From Thermodesulfobacterium sp. (GTDB lineage Bacteria > Desulfobacterota > Thermodesulfobacteria > Thermodesulfobacteriales > Thermodesulfobacteriaceae), in assembly GCA_021163085.1 (NCBI GenBank), contig JAGGXL010000050.1, positions 1-10,679 on the forward strand: 10,679 bases of DNA, read 5' to 3'. The translations under genes were made by a program, and so were the position numbers. Positions 1 through 4,672 of this stretch are shown piece by piece. How positions within the stretch are numbered: position 1 is the stretch's first letter; each line of letters opens with the position of its first letter. Under the pieces are notes generated by a model. It worked only from the letters and a program-made list of their open reading frames with translations. It was not told the origin of the DNA and made no database searches.

Positions 1-18
1 AAATATAACTGCTTAAAA

Positions 19-76
19 GAAGAAAAATATTATTTATAATAATATTTTTCTTCGTTTCACTTCGAAAAATATTATT
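19..76. repeat. Three-arm inverted repeat, possible minus-strand terminator
   Basis: The arm at 19-34 pairs perfectly with 38-53 (16 bp, loop TAT). The first 13 bases of the second arm (38-50) are also the exact complement of a third arm at 64-76, which repeats GAAAAATATTATT from 22-34. The middle arm can therefore pair with either neighbour. GTTTCA (54-59) and TGAAAC (78-83) would close the alternative fold. Reading the minus strand, the 19-53 hairpin is followed by a short T-run, so it could end transcription of the gene at 309-1052. It could equally be part of an origin or a protein-binding site. Confidence 0.6.
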
Positions 77-130
77 ATGAAACTCGCTTCTTTTTGACCT
101 GCTCTTTACTGCTCTTTTCATATTACTTGT

Positions 131-157
131 ATTTACTCCTATTTACTTTAATTTACT
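131..157. repeat. ATTTACT repeated three times with exact 10-base spacing
   Basis: ATTTACT starts at 131, 141 and 151, so the copies lie on one face of the helix. This spacing is typical of short iterons or cooperative protein-binding sites, but no protein that binds it can be named. Confidence 0.6.
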
Positions 158-296
158 TTTTAAAAACTTTTTTTAAGTTATAGTCAAAATATTTGTATTT
201 AATTGAACTGCTTGTAAATCTTTGTTTATCAATAAATTATAGCAAGGGTAAAATAAATGAATTTTAAACAGTTTTTTATTTAATTTTGTTAAAAAT

Positions 297-330
297 CGTC
301 TTTTTTCGTCATTTTTCGTCATTTTTCGCA
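297..330. repeat. Helically phased T-tracts at a gene end
   Basis: TTTTTCG recurs at 302, 312 and 322, with CGTC at 297, 307 and 317. The unit is 10 bases and its last copies overlap the stop codon of the minus-strand gene. Three A/T tracts phased at 10 bases are known to bend DNA intrinsically. The bend is an inference from spacing. Confidence 0.6.
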
Positions 331-1052
331 ATCTCTTGTTGCCCTTGTTTTGGCAGCCACTTAGACAAAAGCCAATTCACATACGCTGGACTACACTCCA
401 AAACCTTAGCAACATCTTCTTTAGTAAGTTTCCCAGCTTTATAGAGATTCACCAAATGCTCGTTATAGAGCACTCTGTCTTTAAAAAACGGGTGTTTTTG
501 GGCTTCCCAAACTTCGGGTTTCACTCTCAACAAAATCATTTGCCCACAGAACGGGCAGACGAAACTTCTGCTTGCCTGATTTTGCTGCTCCCATCTCCTG
601 AACTTCTTTTTAAGCATCTCCAATGCTTTATAGGCATCAGATTTAACGCTATCCTGACTCTCTTTAGTAATCCCCAAACTATTTTTTAAAGCCAAAATTT
701 GATTCAAATTCTTATGGATAGCATTAATTAACTCTAAAGGAGCAGATTTGTTGTCTTTATGGAACTCATTTAAAATATTCTGTAATCTTAAATTCAATAT
801 CTCCAAATATATCAATTGTTTAAGAGTATTTTTCTCGCTGATAGTCTCTATGGTATATTCTTTTAAATATTTCTTCAATAACCTTTTTGCTTCTTTTCTC
901 TCTTTTTTGTCAAAGAACAGCGACTCAACATCTAAATTCTCATCCCATTCCTTTTGTTTTTGTAACGCAATCTCCGTGAGCTCCTCATCACTCAAATCCT
1001 TGAACCCAGTCAAATGCCTCAACTGATTTTTAATTTTCTCTAAATCTCTCAT
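309..1052 (-). CDS. Zinc-finger/HTH protein, possible phage terminase small subunit
   Basis: This is a 247-aa soluble protein. Residues 1-150 are charged and helical, with a long stretch rich in L, K, E and N (about 65-130). A C-P-F-C pair lies at 166-169, with H187 and H199 downstream as possible further metal ligands. Residues 205-230 look like a helix-turn-helix (KLTKEDVAKVLECSPAYVNW). Helical N-terminus plus DNA-binding segment is reminiscent of small terminase subunits of some thermophile phages, but this rests on general resemblance and no terminase large subunit is visible; it would lie beyond base 1. A transcription regulator is the alternative. The in-frame TAA just before ATG 1052 fixes the longest start. 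That start has no close ribosome site: GGAGGT lies about 23 bases upstream, next to a possible TTG leader frame of eight sense codons whose TGA overlaps the ATG. Confidence 0.75.
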   Translation of the reverse strand: MRDLEKIKNQLRHLTGFKDLSDEELTEIALQKQKEWDENLDVESLFFDKKERKEAKRLLKKYLKEYTIETISEKNTLKQLIYLEILNLRLQNILNEFHKDNKSAPLELINAIHKNLNQILALKNSLGITKESQDSVKSDAYKALEMLKKKFRRWEQQNQASRSFVCPFCGQMILLRVKPEVWEAQKHPFFKDRVLYNEHLVNLYKAGKLTKEDVAKVLECSPAYVNWLLSKWLPKQGQQEIAKNDEK

Positions 1053-1118
1053 TTATAATAACTTGCTAAATCCAACCCACCTCCAAACCCAATCTCCACC
1101 AATTATACTCTCTACTAT

Positions 1119-1148
1119 ATATTAATCACTTTATAAGCAATTTGTCAA
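1119..1148 (-). promoter_or_regulatory. Sigma-70-type promoter for the 309-1052 gene
   Basis: On the minus strand a perfect -35 TTGACA (1143-1148) is followed after 18 bases by TAATAT (1119-1124), a weak -10. Transcription would start near 1112 and give a leader of about 60 bases. Confidence 0.5.
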
Positions 1149-1454
1149 CCCCTAAAATAATCTTTATTAAATTTTTTTAATAACTAATAGTAAACTTATA
1201 ATAGTCAATTAATCATAATTATAAACTTAATATATATATTTGGTAGATGGGTATATATATGTCTTAACTCTGTTTTAACCTTGTTTTTAGTTTATATTTA
1301 ATTGATAGATGGTAATAGTCGGGATAGTTTATAAAAGTTTTTAGTCTGTGCGATTTTAGACCCCCTGGTATATCCGGACAACAACATATTGGGATAAAAT
1401 GAGATAACATATATTTAATGTTATAATCTGGGGTAAAGTTAGACATTTGAGGGT

Positions 1455-1500
1455 AATAAAAAAGCCTCCTCTGGAGGCAATTTTAACCTCCAGAGGAGGC
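1455..1500 (-). terminator. Rho-independent terminator of the 1514-2125 minus-strand unit
   Basis: GCCTCCTCTGGAGG (1464-1477) and CCTCCAGAGGAGGC (1487-1500) form a perfect 14-bp GC-rich stem with a 9-base loop. On the minus strand it is followed by six T (1458-1463) and then TAAT-like bases. It lies 14 bases beyond the stop codon of the last gene. Confidence 0.93.
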
Positions 1501-1513
1501 AATTAGGAGGGGA

Positions 1514-1774
1514 TTATTTAACTAAACGACAAATTGCAAGCCTCGTCGAGTTATAATAACGACGAGGCATCTCCGGAGTGTATAACTCTTTGGCGTATGG
1601 GGATGTTAACCTCCTTAGTGTTTTAACATCCCCCAAATTATTTTTTACCTCCTTTAATACTTTAGGAGGTATTTTTACCTCCTTAATTTTTTTACCGTTT
1701 AAATAGAGTAACACCATCCTTTGTTTTTTATCCACCTCCATCCTTACCGATTTTTTATTTTGTTTTTTAGACAT
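1514..1774 (-). CDS. Small basic protein of unknown function
   Basis: An 86-aa lysine- and arginine-rich protein that I do not recognise. The N-terminus (MSKKQNKKSV) is a basic tail. Residues 18-50 alternate hydrophobic and charged residues and probably form strands and a helix (MVLLYLNGKKIKEVKI, then PPKVLKEVKNNL). No cysteines form a metal site and there is no signal peptide. The start is fixed by a strong AAGGAGGTG five to seven bases upstream of ATG 1774. It is the second and last gene of a two-gene minus-strand unit, 12 bases after its neighbour and just before a strong terminator. Its charge and its position opposite the main operon would suit a nucleic-acid-binding regulator, but nothing proves that. 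The coding DNA contains strong hairpins: 9 bp at 1540-1548/1560-1568 and 11 bp at 1599-1609/1623-1633. Confidence 0.85.
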   Translation of the reverse strand: MSKKQNKKSVRMEVDKKQRMVLLYLNGKKIKEVKIPPKVLKEVKNNLGDVKTLRRLTSPYAKELYTPEMPRRYYNSTRLAICRLVK

Positions 1775-2015
1775 AATCTCACCTCCTTAAATACTTAAAA
1801 AATCCTCACCTATCCTATAATCTCTCAATTTATCCAACGCCTCCTCTAAATCGGAGGCATCAATCTCATCCGGGAGGATACCCATGCAGAGGTCCTCTTT
1901 AAACCTCCGCATGGCATCCTCCCAGCCTCTCTCATACATTATGGAGCCGTATAAATCTAAGTCATCATAAGTATAGAGGCGTTTTTTAAATTGACGCCTC
2001 CATACTCCTCGTATG
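1540..2015 (-). other. Hairpin-dense coding segment, minus strand
   Basis: Stems inside the two minus-strand genes: 1540-1548/1560-1568 (9 bp), 1599-1609/1623-1633 (11 bp), 1872-1892/1904-1923 (8+6+4 bp, broken by single A-C oppositions on the plus strand, which are U-G in the mRNA), 1976-1982/1994-2000 (7 bp) and 2001-2005/2011-2015 (5 bp). Loops are 5 to 13 bases. Confidence 0.75.
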
Positions 2016-2125
2016 AGATAATACCACCACCTAAACCTCCTCAATAACATAACTACCTCCTTTATCTTTATTTTATCCTTTTTTATGTTATTAGGTATAA
2101 TGAGAGTATAAAAATTAAATAACAT
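1787..2125 (-). CDS. Small aromatic and basic protein of unknown function
   Basis: A 112-aa product if started at ATG 2125 (or 2128, one codon longer). I do not recognise the family. Residues 1-25 are hydrophobic and then lysine-rich. A strongly basic aromatic stretch follows (RRFRWWYYLIRGVWRR), then an acidic helical C-terminus (ASDLEEALDKLRDYRIGED). The frame is open to 2200, but a start there would lie inside or upstream of the -10 box of the promoter at 2189-2216, so it is excluded. AAGGAGGTG precedes 2125/2128. A second equally good site, AAAGGAGGT, precedes an in-frame ATG at 2050, which would give an 87-aa form. Two nested products are therefore possible. First gene of the minus-strand unit, 12 bases before the 86-aa gene. 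Confidence 0.7.
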   Translation of the reverse strand: MLFNFYTLIIPNNIKKDKIKIKEVVMLLRRFRWWYYLIRGVWRRQFKKRLYTYDDLDLYGSIMYERGWEDAMRRFKEDLCMGILPDEIDASDLEEALDKLRDYRIGEDFLSI

Positions 2126-2166
2126 CATCACCTCCTTATCTTTTAGATTTACCCTCATTATACCTA
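2092..2166 (-). promoter_or_regulatory. Long stem enclosing the ribosome site and start codon
   Basis: TAGGTATAATGAG (2092-2104) and CTCATTATACCTA (2154-2166) are exact complements over 13 bases. In the minus-strand mRNA the stem continues with one G-U and three more pairs, to about 17 bp. The 41-base loop contains the AAGGAGGTG site and the ATGATG start of the 1787-2125 gene. It may control translation of that gene, or the two arms may be an inverted pair of repressor sites. Confidence 0.65.
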
Positions 2167-2188
2167 TTGTCTGTATCATCTTATTTAA

Positions 2189-2216
2189 AGCATACCACAA
2201 TAATAAATCTTGTCAA
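2189..2216 (-). promoter_or_regulatory. Sigma-70-type promoter of the minus-strand unit
   Basis: On the minus strand a perfect TTGACA (2211-2216) is followed after 16 bases by TATGCT (2189-2194), preceded by an extended -10 TG. Transcription would start near 2182, about 55 bases before the start codon at 2125. Confidence 0.7.
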
Positions 2217-2245
2217 GTATAAAATTTAAAAATTTTTTAAGGAAA

Positions 2246-2262
2246 TTGGCACGAATTTTGCA
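2246..2262 (+). promoter_or_regulatory. Sigma-54-type promoter match
   Basis: TTGGCACGAATTTTGCA fits the -24/-12 consensus TTGGCACG-N4-TTGCA at every fixed position, with GG (2248-2249) and GC (2260-2261) separated by the required 10 bases. It points toward the main plus-strand operon, but the first gene is about 340 bases away, so the transcript would have a long leader or include a small RNA. No activator gene is visible in the window. Confidence 0.55.
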
Positions 2263-2424
2263 TGTAAATTTTACCCCCGGACAATCAATTTTACCATCAG
2301 TTATTTAAAAATTTTATTAAGTTTTTATTTAATAGTTATTTATTATTTTAAAAGTATTATTTATTGTTTATCTTGGAGTTTTTAAATTATTTTAAAAAGT
2401 TTAATCAGAAATTTTTAAAATGGG

Positions 2425-2503
2425 ATTAGAAATTAACTTTCTAATATGGCTTAAATATAGTTGGGTAGAAATGGGTTTTCTAATGTGGCTTTAATATGGC
2501 TTG
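2425..2503 (+). repeat. Two 39-base-spaced dyad repeats, putative operators
   Basis: TAGAAA-N5-TTTCTA occurs at 2427-2443 and again at 2466-2482. Each copy is followed by AT(A/G)TGGCTT and a TAATAT-like word. In the first copy the dyad extends to ATTAGAAA/TTTCTAAT (8 bp per arm). The pair lies about 45-120 bases upstream of the TTGACA box, a usual place for a dimeric regulator. Confidence 0.65.
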
Positions 2504-2548
2504 GCAAAAATTAGGAAAAATCAAGAAAAATTTTTTTAAATTTTTTTG

Positions 2549-2578
2549 TTGACAAAGAACTGCTTCTTATGATATGTT
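2549..2578 (+). promoter_or_regulatory. Main promoter of the 2613-5868 operon
   Basis: Perfect TTGACA (2549-2554), 18-base spacer, then TATGTT (2573-2578). It lies 35 bases before the first start codon. Confidence 0.65.
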
Positions 2579-2600
2579 ATTATCAGTTATTTGATAATAA
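2577..2600 (+). promoter_or_regulatory. Operator-like inverted repeat at the transcription start
   Basis: TTATTATCA (2577-2585) and TGATAATAA (2592-2600) are perfect 9-base arms with a 6-base gap. The repeat overlaps the end of the -10 box and reaches the ribosome site (AAAGGAGGT). It may be a repressor site or a leader hairpin next to the ribosome site. Confidence 0.55.
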
Positions 2601-2612
2601 AGGAGGTATAAG

Positions 2613-2756
2613 ATGAAGTTAAAGGATATTATAAAACCAGAAGAAGTAAAGGTAAGAAGATGCCCCAAATGTGGGGCATCAATGTATGAGACGGGAACGG
2701 CATGGAGCTGTTCCCGTTGTAATTATTACGAAAAAAAGGAGGTTAAAAATGGATAA
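2613..2756 (+). CDS. Small zinc-ribbon protein
   Basis: A 47-aa protein starting MKLKDIIKPE. C-P-K-C at 17-20 and C-S-R-C at 33-36, separated by 12 residues, form a classic zinc ribbon with short flanks. Such proteins bind nucleic acid or other proteins; the target is unknown. It is the first gene of the operon. The start is supported by AAAGGAGGTATAAG directly before ATG. Its end overlaps the next gene by 8 bases, and that gene's ribosome site lies inside this coding sequence, so translation is probably coupled. The DNA coding for the zinc ribbon folds into two strong hairpins: 2659-2667/2672-2680 (9 bp, loop AATG) and 2691-2701/2707-2717 (11 bp with one G-U, loop of 5). Confidence 0.85.
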   Translation: MKLKDIIKPEEVKVRRCPKCGASMYETGTAWSCSRCNYYEKKEVKNG

Positions 2757-3072
2757 AGAAAGACAGATTAGAGGATGGAAAAATTATAATGAAGGAGAGA
2801 GATTTGAATTGCGGGTTCTTTACAAACTGCGGAGGCGAAATCATTTGACAATTCGCTCCGCAGGGAGTAGAACCCCTGTGGACATAATATCGTTCCGCAG
2901 GGGTTCGATATGGTGGATAGTCGTTAAGAAAAACGGCTATCTACCTCCTAAAGAAAGGACGGAGTTGGAGAAACTCCGTTCTGCAATCCCGCTCCATCCA
3001 GAATGGGGGCGGGTTCAAATAAAACTCGCCTACCTTGGAAAGGGTAGGCGAATTAGGTTCAAAACAATATGA
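2749..3072 (+). CDS. Hjc-like Holliday junction resolvase/nuclease-fold protein
   Basis: A 107-aa protein resembling archaeal-type Hjc resolvases and related phage nucleases of the restriction-endonuclease fold. These cut branched DNA during recombination or packaging. Seen here: the N-terminal helix with G16-E17-R18-x-E20, the R36-S37-A-G-S strand, the P43-V-D45 acidic position, and the strand 54-61 ending in K60-K61 followed by NGYLPPKER. In Hjc the E, D and E-x-K residues hold the metal. Here the second-motif Glu appears to be Val58 (V58-V-K60), so activity may be altered or the residue supplied elsewhere. Start at ATG 2749, after AAAGGAGGTTAAAA; an upstream GTG frame (2671) is not needed. 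The coding DNA carries six to eight hairpins, the densest run in the window. Confidence 0.65.
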   Translation: MDKERQIRGWKNYNEGERFELRVLYKLRRRNHLTIRSAGSRTPVDIISFRRGSIWWIVVKKNGYLPPKERTELEKLRSAIPLHPEWGRVQIKLAYLGKGRRIRFKTI

Positions 3073-3086
3073 AAGGAGGTGTAAGA

Positions 3087-3344
3087 ATGAACATAGCGGA
3101 GAAGGTATATGAGGAAATTAAGAGTAAAATGGAAGCTGAAGGAGTAGACCCTTTCGATTTCTATTACAGTGGTGGCTATGACCTTGCTATAGAGGTTACC
3201 AAGAAACACGGGGGGAGTTACATTTATAACAGCAACGCGGAGGGAGGTTATGTTTCATTCGCACCCACATATATTTACAGGTTTCCCGATGGGTCACTTC
3301 TTCGAGTGACCTATTCGGGGTGTTGGGTAGAAAAAAGGAGGTGA
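3087..3344 (+). CDS. Small protein of unknown function
   Basis: An 85-aa protein not recognised by eye. Residues 1-20 form an amphipathic helix (MNIAEKVYEEIKSKMEAEG). The rest is rich in Y, G and S and probably forms a beta sheet (DFYYSGGYDLAIEV; YIYRFPDGSLLRVTYSG). One cysteine, no membrane segment. The start is ATG 3087, preceded by AAAGGAGGTGTAAG. The short in-frame ATG at 3069 lies before the ribosome site and is rejected. The gene follows the resolvase-like gene by 14 bases. A composite hairpin of about 15 pairs covers 3285-3319 near its end. Confidence 0.8.
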   Translation: MNIAEKVYEEIKSKMEAEGVDPFDFYYSGGYDLAIEVTKKHGGSYIYNSNAEGGYVSFAPTYIYRFPDGSLLRVTYSGCWVEKRR

Positions 3345-3348
3345 AAAA

Positions 3349-3519
3349 ATGCAGATAGTAAAATGTAAAAAATGCGGATGTGTGATGTTTCACATTTGCT
3401 GTGAGAATGTGTGGATATGCCCTTTCTGTGAGGGCAAAGTAGACCATCCCATCACAGAAGAGGAGTATAAGAAGTGGATAGAGGAACAAGATAGGATTGC
3501 GAAGGAGGTGTGGGGATGA
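3349..3519 (+). CDS. Small cysteine-rich zinc-ribbon protein
   Basis: A 56-aa protein with seven cysteines in the first 27 residues: C6-x2-C9, C11, C17-C18 and C24-P-F-C27. C6/C9 and C24/C27 would form one zinc ribbon, and the others could form a second site. The acidic helical C-terminus (ITEEEYKKWIEEQDRIAKEV) could bind a partner. AAAGGAGGTGAAAAA precedes the ATG. It overlaps the next gene by four bases (ATGA), which implies coupled translation. Function unknown. Confidence 0.82.
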   Translation: MQIVKCKKCGCVMFHICCENVWICPFCEGKVDHPITEEEYKKWIEEQDRIAKEVWG

Positions 3520-3956
3520 AAGCGGCGGATGTCGTAAAGGAAAAGGTAAATAAGATAATGCAGAAGGGTTGGGTGAAAAAACCTGCCCTTCTGTATGTAA
3601 AGAAGGGCCTCTCTTATAATCAGGTAAGAGAGGTCCAAAGAGATTTTCCTGTCCTCCCCTTCTTAAAGAGGGTAGAGGATGGAAAAGTTCTATTTGACGG
3701 ATTGCTCCTCCTCCCAGAAAGATTTGGGAGGAAAAATCCGTCGGAGTTGAAATTAAAAAGTATGAAACCAGATGACTTGGCAGAAGCCAAACGGTTAGAT
3801 TTCGCATACAAAGAGATGAAAAAAGCAAGAAGATATTGTGGAGAACTCTGGATGAAAAGAACATGCAAGCGTTATGCTTGCAAGAAATACCCACGCCTGA
3901 AATTAGGGTGTGGGATAAATGAAAAAGTAAACAAACTATTTGGAAAGGAGGTGTAA
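3516..3956 (+). CDS. Unknown protein with cysteine-rich C-terminus
   Basis: A 146-aa basic protein that I do not recognise. Residues 1-45 are helical and lysine-rich, 46-70 hydrophobic (VLPFLKRVEDGKVLFDGLLL), and 80-146 basic with C108, C117, C122 and C132, which could bind one zinc ion. No signal peptide. Start at ATG 3516 rather than the GTG six bases upstream, because ATG overlaps the previous stop and has GGAGGTG at good spacing. The coding DNA contains at least seven hairpins, including 12 pairs at 3605-3616/3625-3636 and a nested pair at 3696-3742. A long open frame on the opposite strand here is a by-product of this structure. Confidence 0.8.
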   Translation: MKAADVVKEKVNKIMQKGWVKKPALLYVKKGLSYNQVREVQRDFPVLPFLKRVEDGKVLFDGLLLLPERFGRKNPSELKLKSMKPDDLAEAKRLDFAYKEMKKARRYCGELWMKRTCKRYACKKYPRLKLGCGINEKVNKLFGKEV

Positions 3957-3957
3957 G

Positions 3958-4137
3958 ATGAAAATTTTAGCAAGAAAAATGGGTAAGTTTGTGAGAGAAG
4001 ATGGGACATATGTTTTAAAGAGGTTAGTTCTTGTAGAAGGTTATGGTTGGTTACCAGAAGATAGTCTTTTGTTTAAAAGAGTGTTATTAAAAGAACAAGT
4101 AAATAGAAAAATAAAAGAAAAGGAGGTGAGTAAATGA
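3958..4137 (+). CDS. Small basic protein of unknown function
   Basis: A 59-aa lysine- and arginine-rich protein (start MKILARKMGKFVREDG). It likely forms a small beta sheet followed by a charged helix (VLLKEQVNRKIKEKEV). No motif is recognised. The start is ATG 3958, directly after the GGAAAGGAGGTGTAAG ribosome site that forms the end of the previous gene. The stop overlaps the next start by four bases. Confidence 0.75.
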   Translation: MKILARKMGKFVREDGTYVLKRLVLVEGYGWLPEDSLLFKRVLLKEQVNRKIKEKEVSK

Positions 4138-4316
4138 AAACATTATACTTTAGAAAGGAGGAGGCATTTTATATGTGGAGAATTCTCTCCATGTATAGGA
4201 TGCTTCCTCTGGTGGTATTATGTGAAAATAAGGTTATCGGAGAAGATAACCTTATTTCAGAGTTGGGAAAAGTGTTAAAAGAAAAAAGACAAAAAGAAAA
4301 GGAGGTGGTAAGATGA
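4134..4316 (+). CDS. Small protein of unknown function with very strong internal mRNA hairpins
   Basis: A 60-aa protein with an aromatic N-terminal half (FYMWRILSMYRMLPLVVL) and a basic helical tail (KVLKEKRQKEKEVVR). The N-terminal half is moderately hydrophobic but contains arginines, so a membrane helix is doubtful. AAAGGAGGTGAGTAA precedes the ATG, and both ends overlap neighbours by four bases. Almost half of the coding sequence lies in two hairpins: about 22 pairs (4158-4181 with 4186-4209, loop ATTC) and a perfect 13-bp stem (4226-4238 with 4245-4257). This may mean the RNA is as important as the peptide. Confidence 0.7.
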   Translation: MKTLYFRKEEAFYMWRILSMYRMLPLVVLCENKVIGEDNLISELGKVLKEKRQKEKEVVR

Positions 4317-4498
4317 AGTGGTATGGTGAAATTTGTCCGTTAAAGTTTAATTCAAAAACTTTGGATGCAGACGGAAATGTAAAAGAAGAGTGTTGCAAAT
4401 GTGAAAAAGAATATTGTGCTTGGTGGATTAAAGAATATGTTGGTGAAGGAAAACATAAAGGTTATTGTGCAATAAAATTAATAGCAGAAAGGAGGTGA
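4313..4498 (+). CDS. Small cysteine-rich protein, putative metal-binding
   Basis: A 61-aa protein with cysteines at 8, 27, 28, 30, 35 and 52. The arrangement CPLKF ... CCKC-x4-C ... GYC resembles small zinc- or metal-binding folds often seen in phage genomes, but no family is assigned. ATG overlaps the preceding stop (ATGA) and has AAGGAGGTGGTAAG upstream. The next gene starts three bases after its stop. Confidence 0.78.
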   Translation: MKWYGEICPLKFNSKTLDADGNVKEECCKCEKEYCAWWIKEYVGEGKHKGYCAIKLIAERR

Positions 4499-4501
4499 AA
4501 A

Positions 4502-4672
4502 ATGAAGATTAAAAAAAGTATTAAATGTAATAGGTGTGGTGGAAGGGCAGTAACGAATGACCCGATTGAAAAATTGGTAAAATCGGGTAGAACATTCTCG
4601 GTGTTTTATCAGTGTAGAAGATGTGGGTGGTGGAGGGATTATATAATCAGAGGAGAGGGGGTGAAAAAATGA
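4502..4672 (+). CDS. Small zinc-ribbon protein
   Basis: A 56-aa basic protein with C-N-R-C (9-12) and C-R-R-C (38-41), a standard zinc ribbon spaced by 25 residues, followed by GWWRDY. Probably nucleic-acid-binding; partner unknown. Ribosome site AAAGGAGGTGAAAA. It overlaps the transglycosylase start by four bases. An 8-bp stem (4560-4567/4581-4588) lies in its middle and is the last strong hairpin of the dense segment. Confidence 0.83.
   Translation: MKIKKSIKCNRCGGRAVTNDPIEKLVKSGRTFSVFYQCRRCGWWRDYIIRGEGVKK

Larger units (their letters stand above)
1..308. other. Non-coding AT-rich end region
   Basis: No gene is supportable here on either strand. It lies downstream of the minus-strand gene that ends at 309. 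It holds three nested or phased repeat sets, listed separately: a three-arm inverted repeat at 19-76, ATTTACT repeats at 131-157 and phased T-tracts running into the gene end at 297-330. The direct repeat GCTCTTT (101-107 and 111-117) is also present, again with a 10-base step. Confidence 0.7.
1053..1513. other. Intergenic region between two minus-strand units
   Basis: No convincing gene. It contains the promoter for the 309-1052 gene (1119-1148), the terminator of the next minus-strand unit (1455-1500), and an AT-rich middle. In the middle, ATAACAT (1404-1410) and ATGTTAT (1418-1424) form a 7-bp inverted repeat, and two similar words, GGTAGATGG and GATAGATGG, occur near 1242 and 1303. A 60-codon minus-strand frame at 1264-1446 lacks a ribosome site and starts inside the terminator region, so it is not called. 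Confidence 0.65.
2126..2612. other. Divergent control region
   Basis: No gene. From left to right it holds the leader and promoter of the minus-strand unit, a sigma-54-type promoter match (2246-2262), a very AT-rich stretch, two 39-base-spaced dyads (2425-2503), a sigma-70-type promoter (2549-2578) and an operator-like inverted repeat (2577-2600). All point to a regulatory switch between the left and right operons. Confidence 0.75.
2659..4588 (+). other. Hairpin-dense coding segment, plus strand
   Basis: Stems found by eye, each inside a gene: 2659-2667/2672-2680; 2691-2701/2707-2717; 2828-2839/2852-2862 (one bulge); 2870-2881/2895-2906; 2912-2925/2932-2945; 2956-2966/2972-2982; 2988-2997/3003-3013 (bulge); 3026-3034/3043-3051; 3285-3299/3304-3319 (bulge); 3418-3423/3431-3436; 3559-3568/3586-3595; 3605-3616/3625-3636; 3644-3660/3669-3686 (interrupted); 3696-3703/3735-3742 enclosing 3710-3716/3725-3731; 3864-3870/3876-3882; 3890-3898/3906-3914; 4158-4181/4186-4209 (about 22 bp, 2x2 internal loop); 4226-4238/4245-4257 (13 bp perfect); 4560-4567/4581-4588. 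Confidence 0.8.

Noticed and set aside
131..157. CRISPR array
   Set aside because: The repeats are only 7 bases with 3-base spacers. No array of 20-40 base repeats exists anywhere in the window.
336..1026. Two open frames on the plus strand
   Set aside because: They are opposite the 247-aa minus-strand gene, lack ribosome sites and have no recognisable motifs.
1264..1446. 60-codon minus-strand frame
   Set aside because: It starts just after a terminator with no ribosome site, and its composition looks like non-coding AT-rich DNA.
2129..2200. Upstream extension of the 1787 gene to ATG 2200
   Set aside because: The -10 box of the promoter lies at 2189-2194, so an mRNA from it would start downstream of this ATG. 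The ribosome site belongs to 2125/2128.
3196..3894. Long open frame (232 codons) on the minus strand
   Set aside because: It lies opposite three well-supported plus-strand genes with ribosome sites, has no ribosome site of its own, and its composition is the mirror image of hairpin-rich coding DNA.
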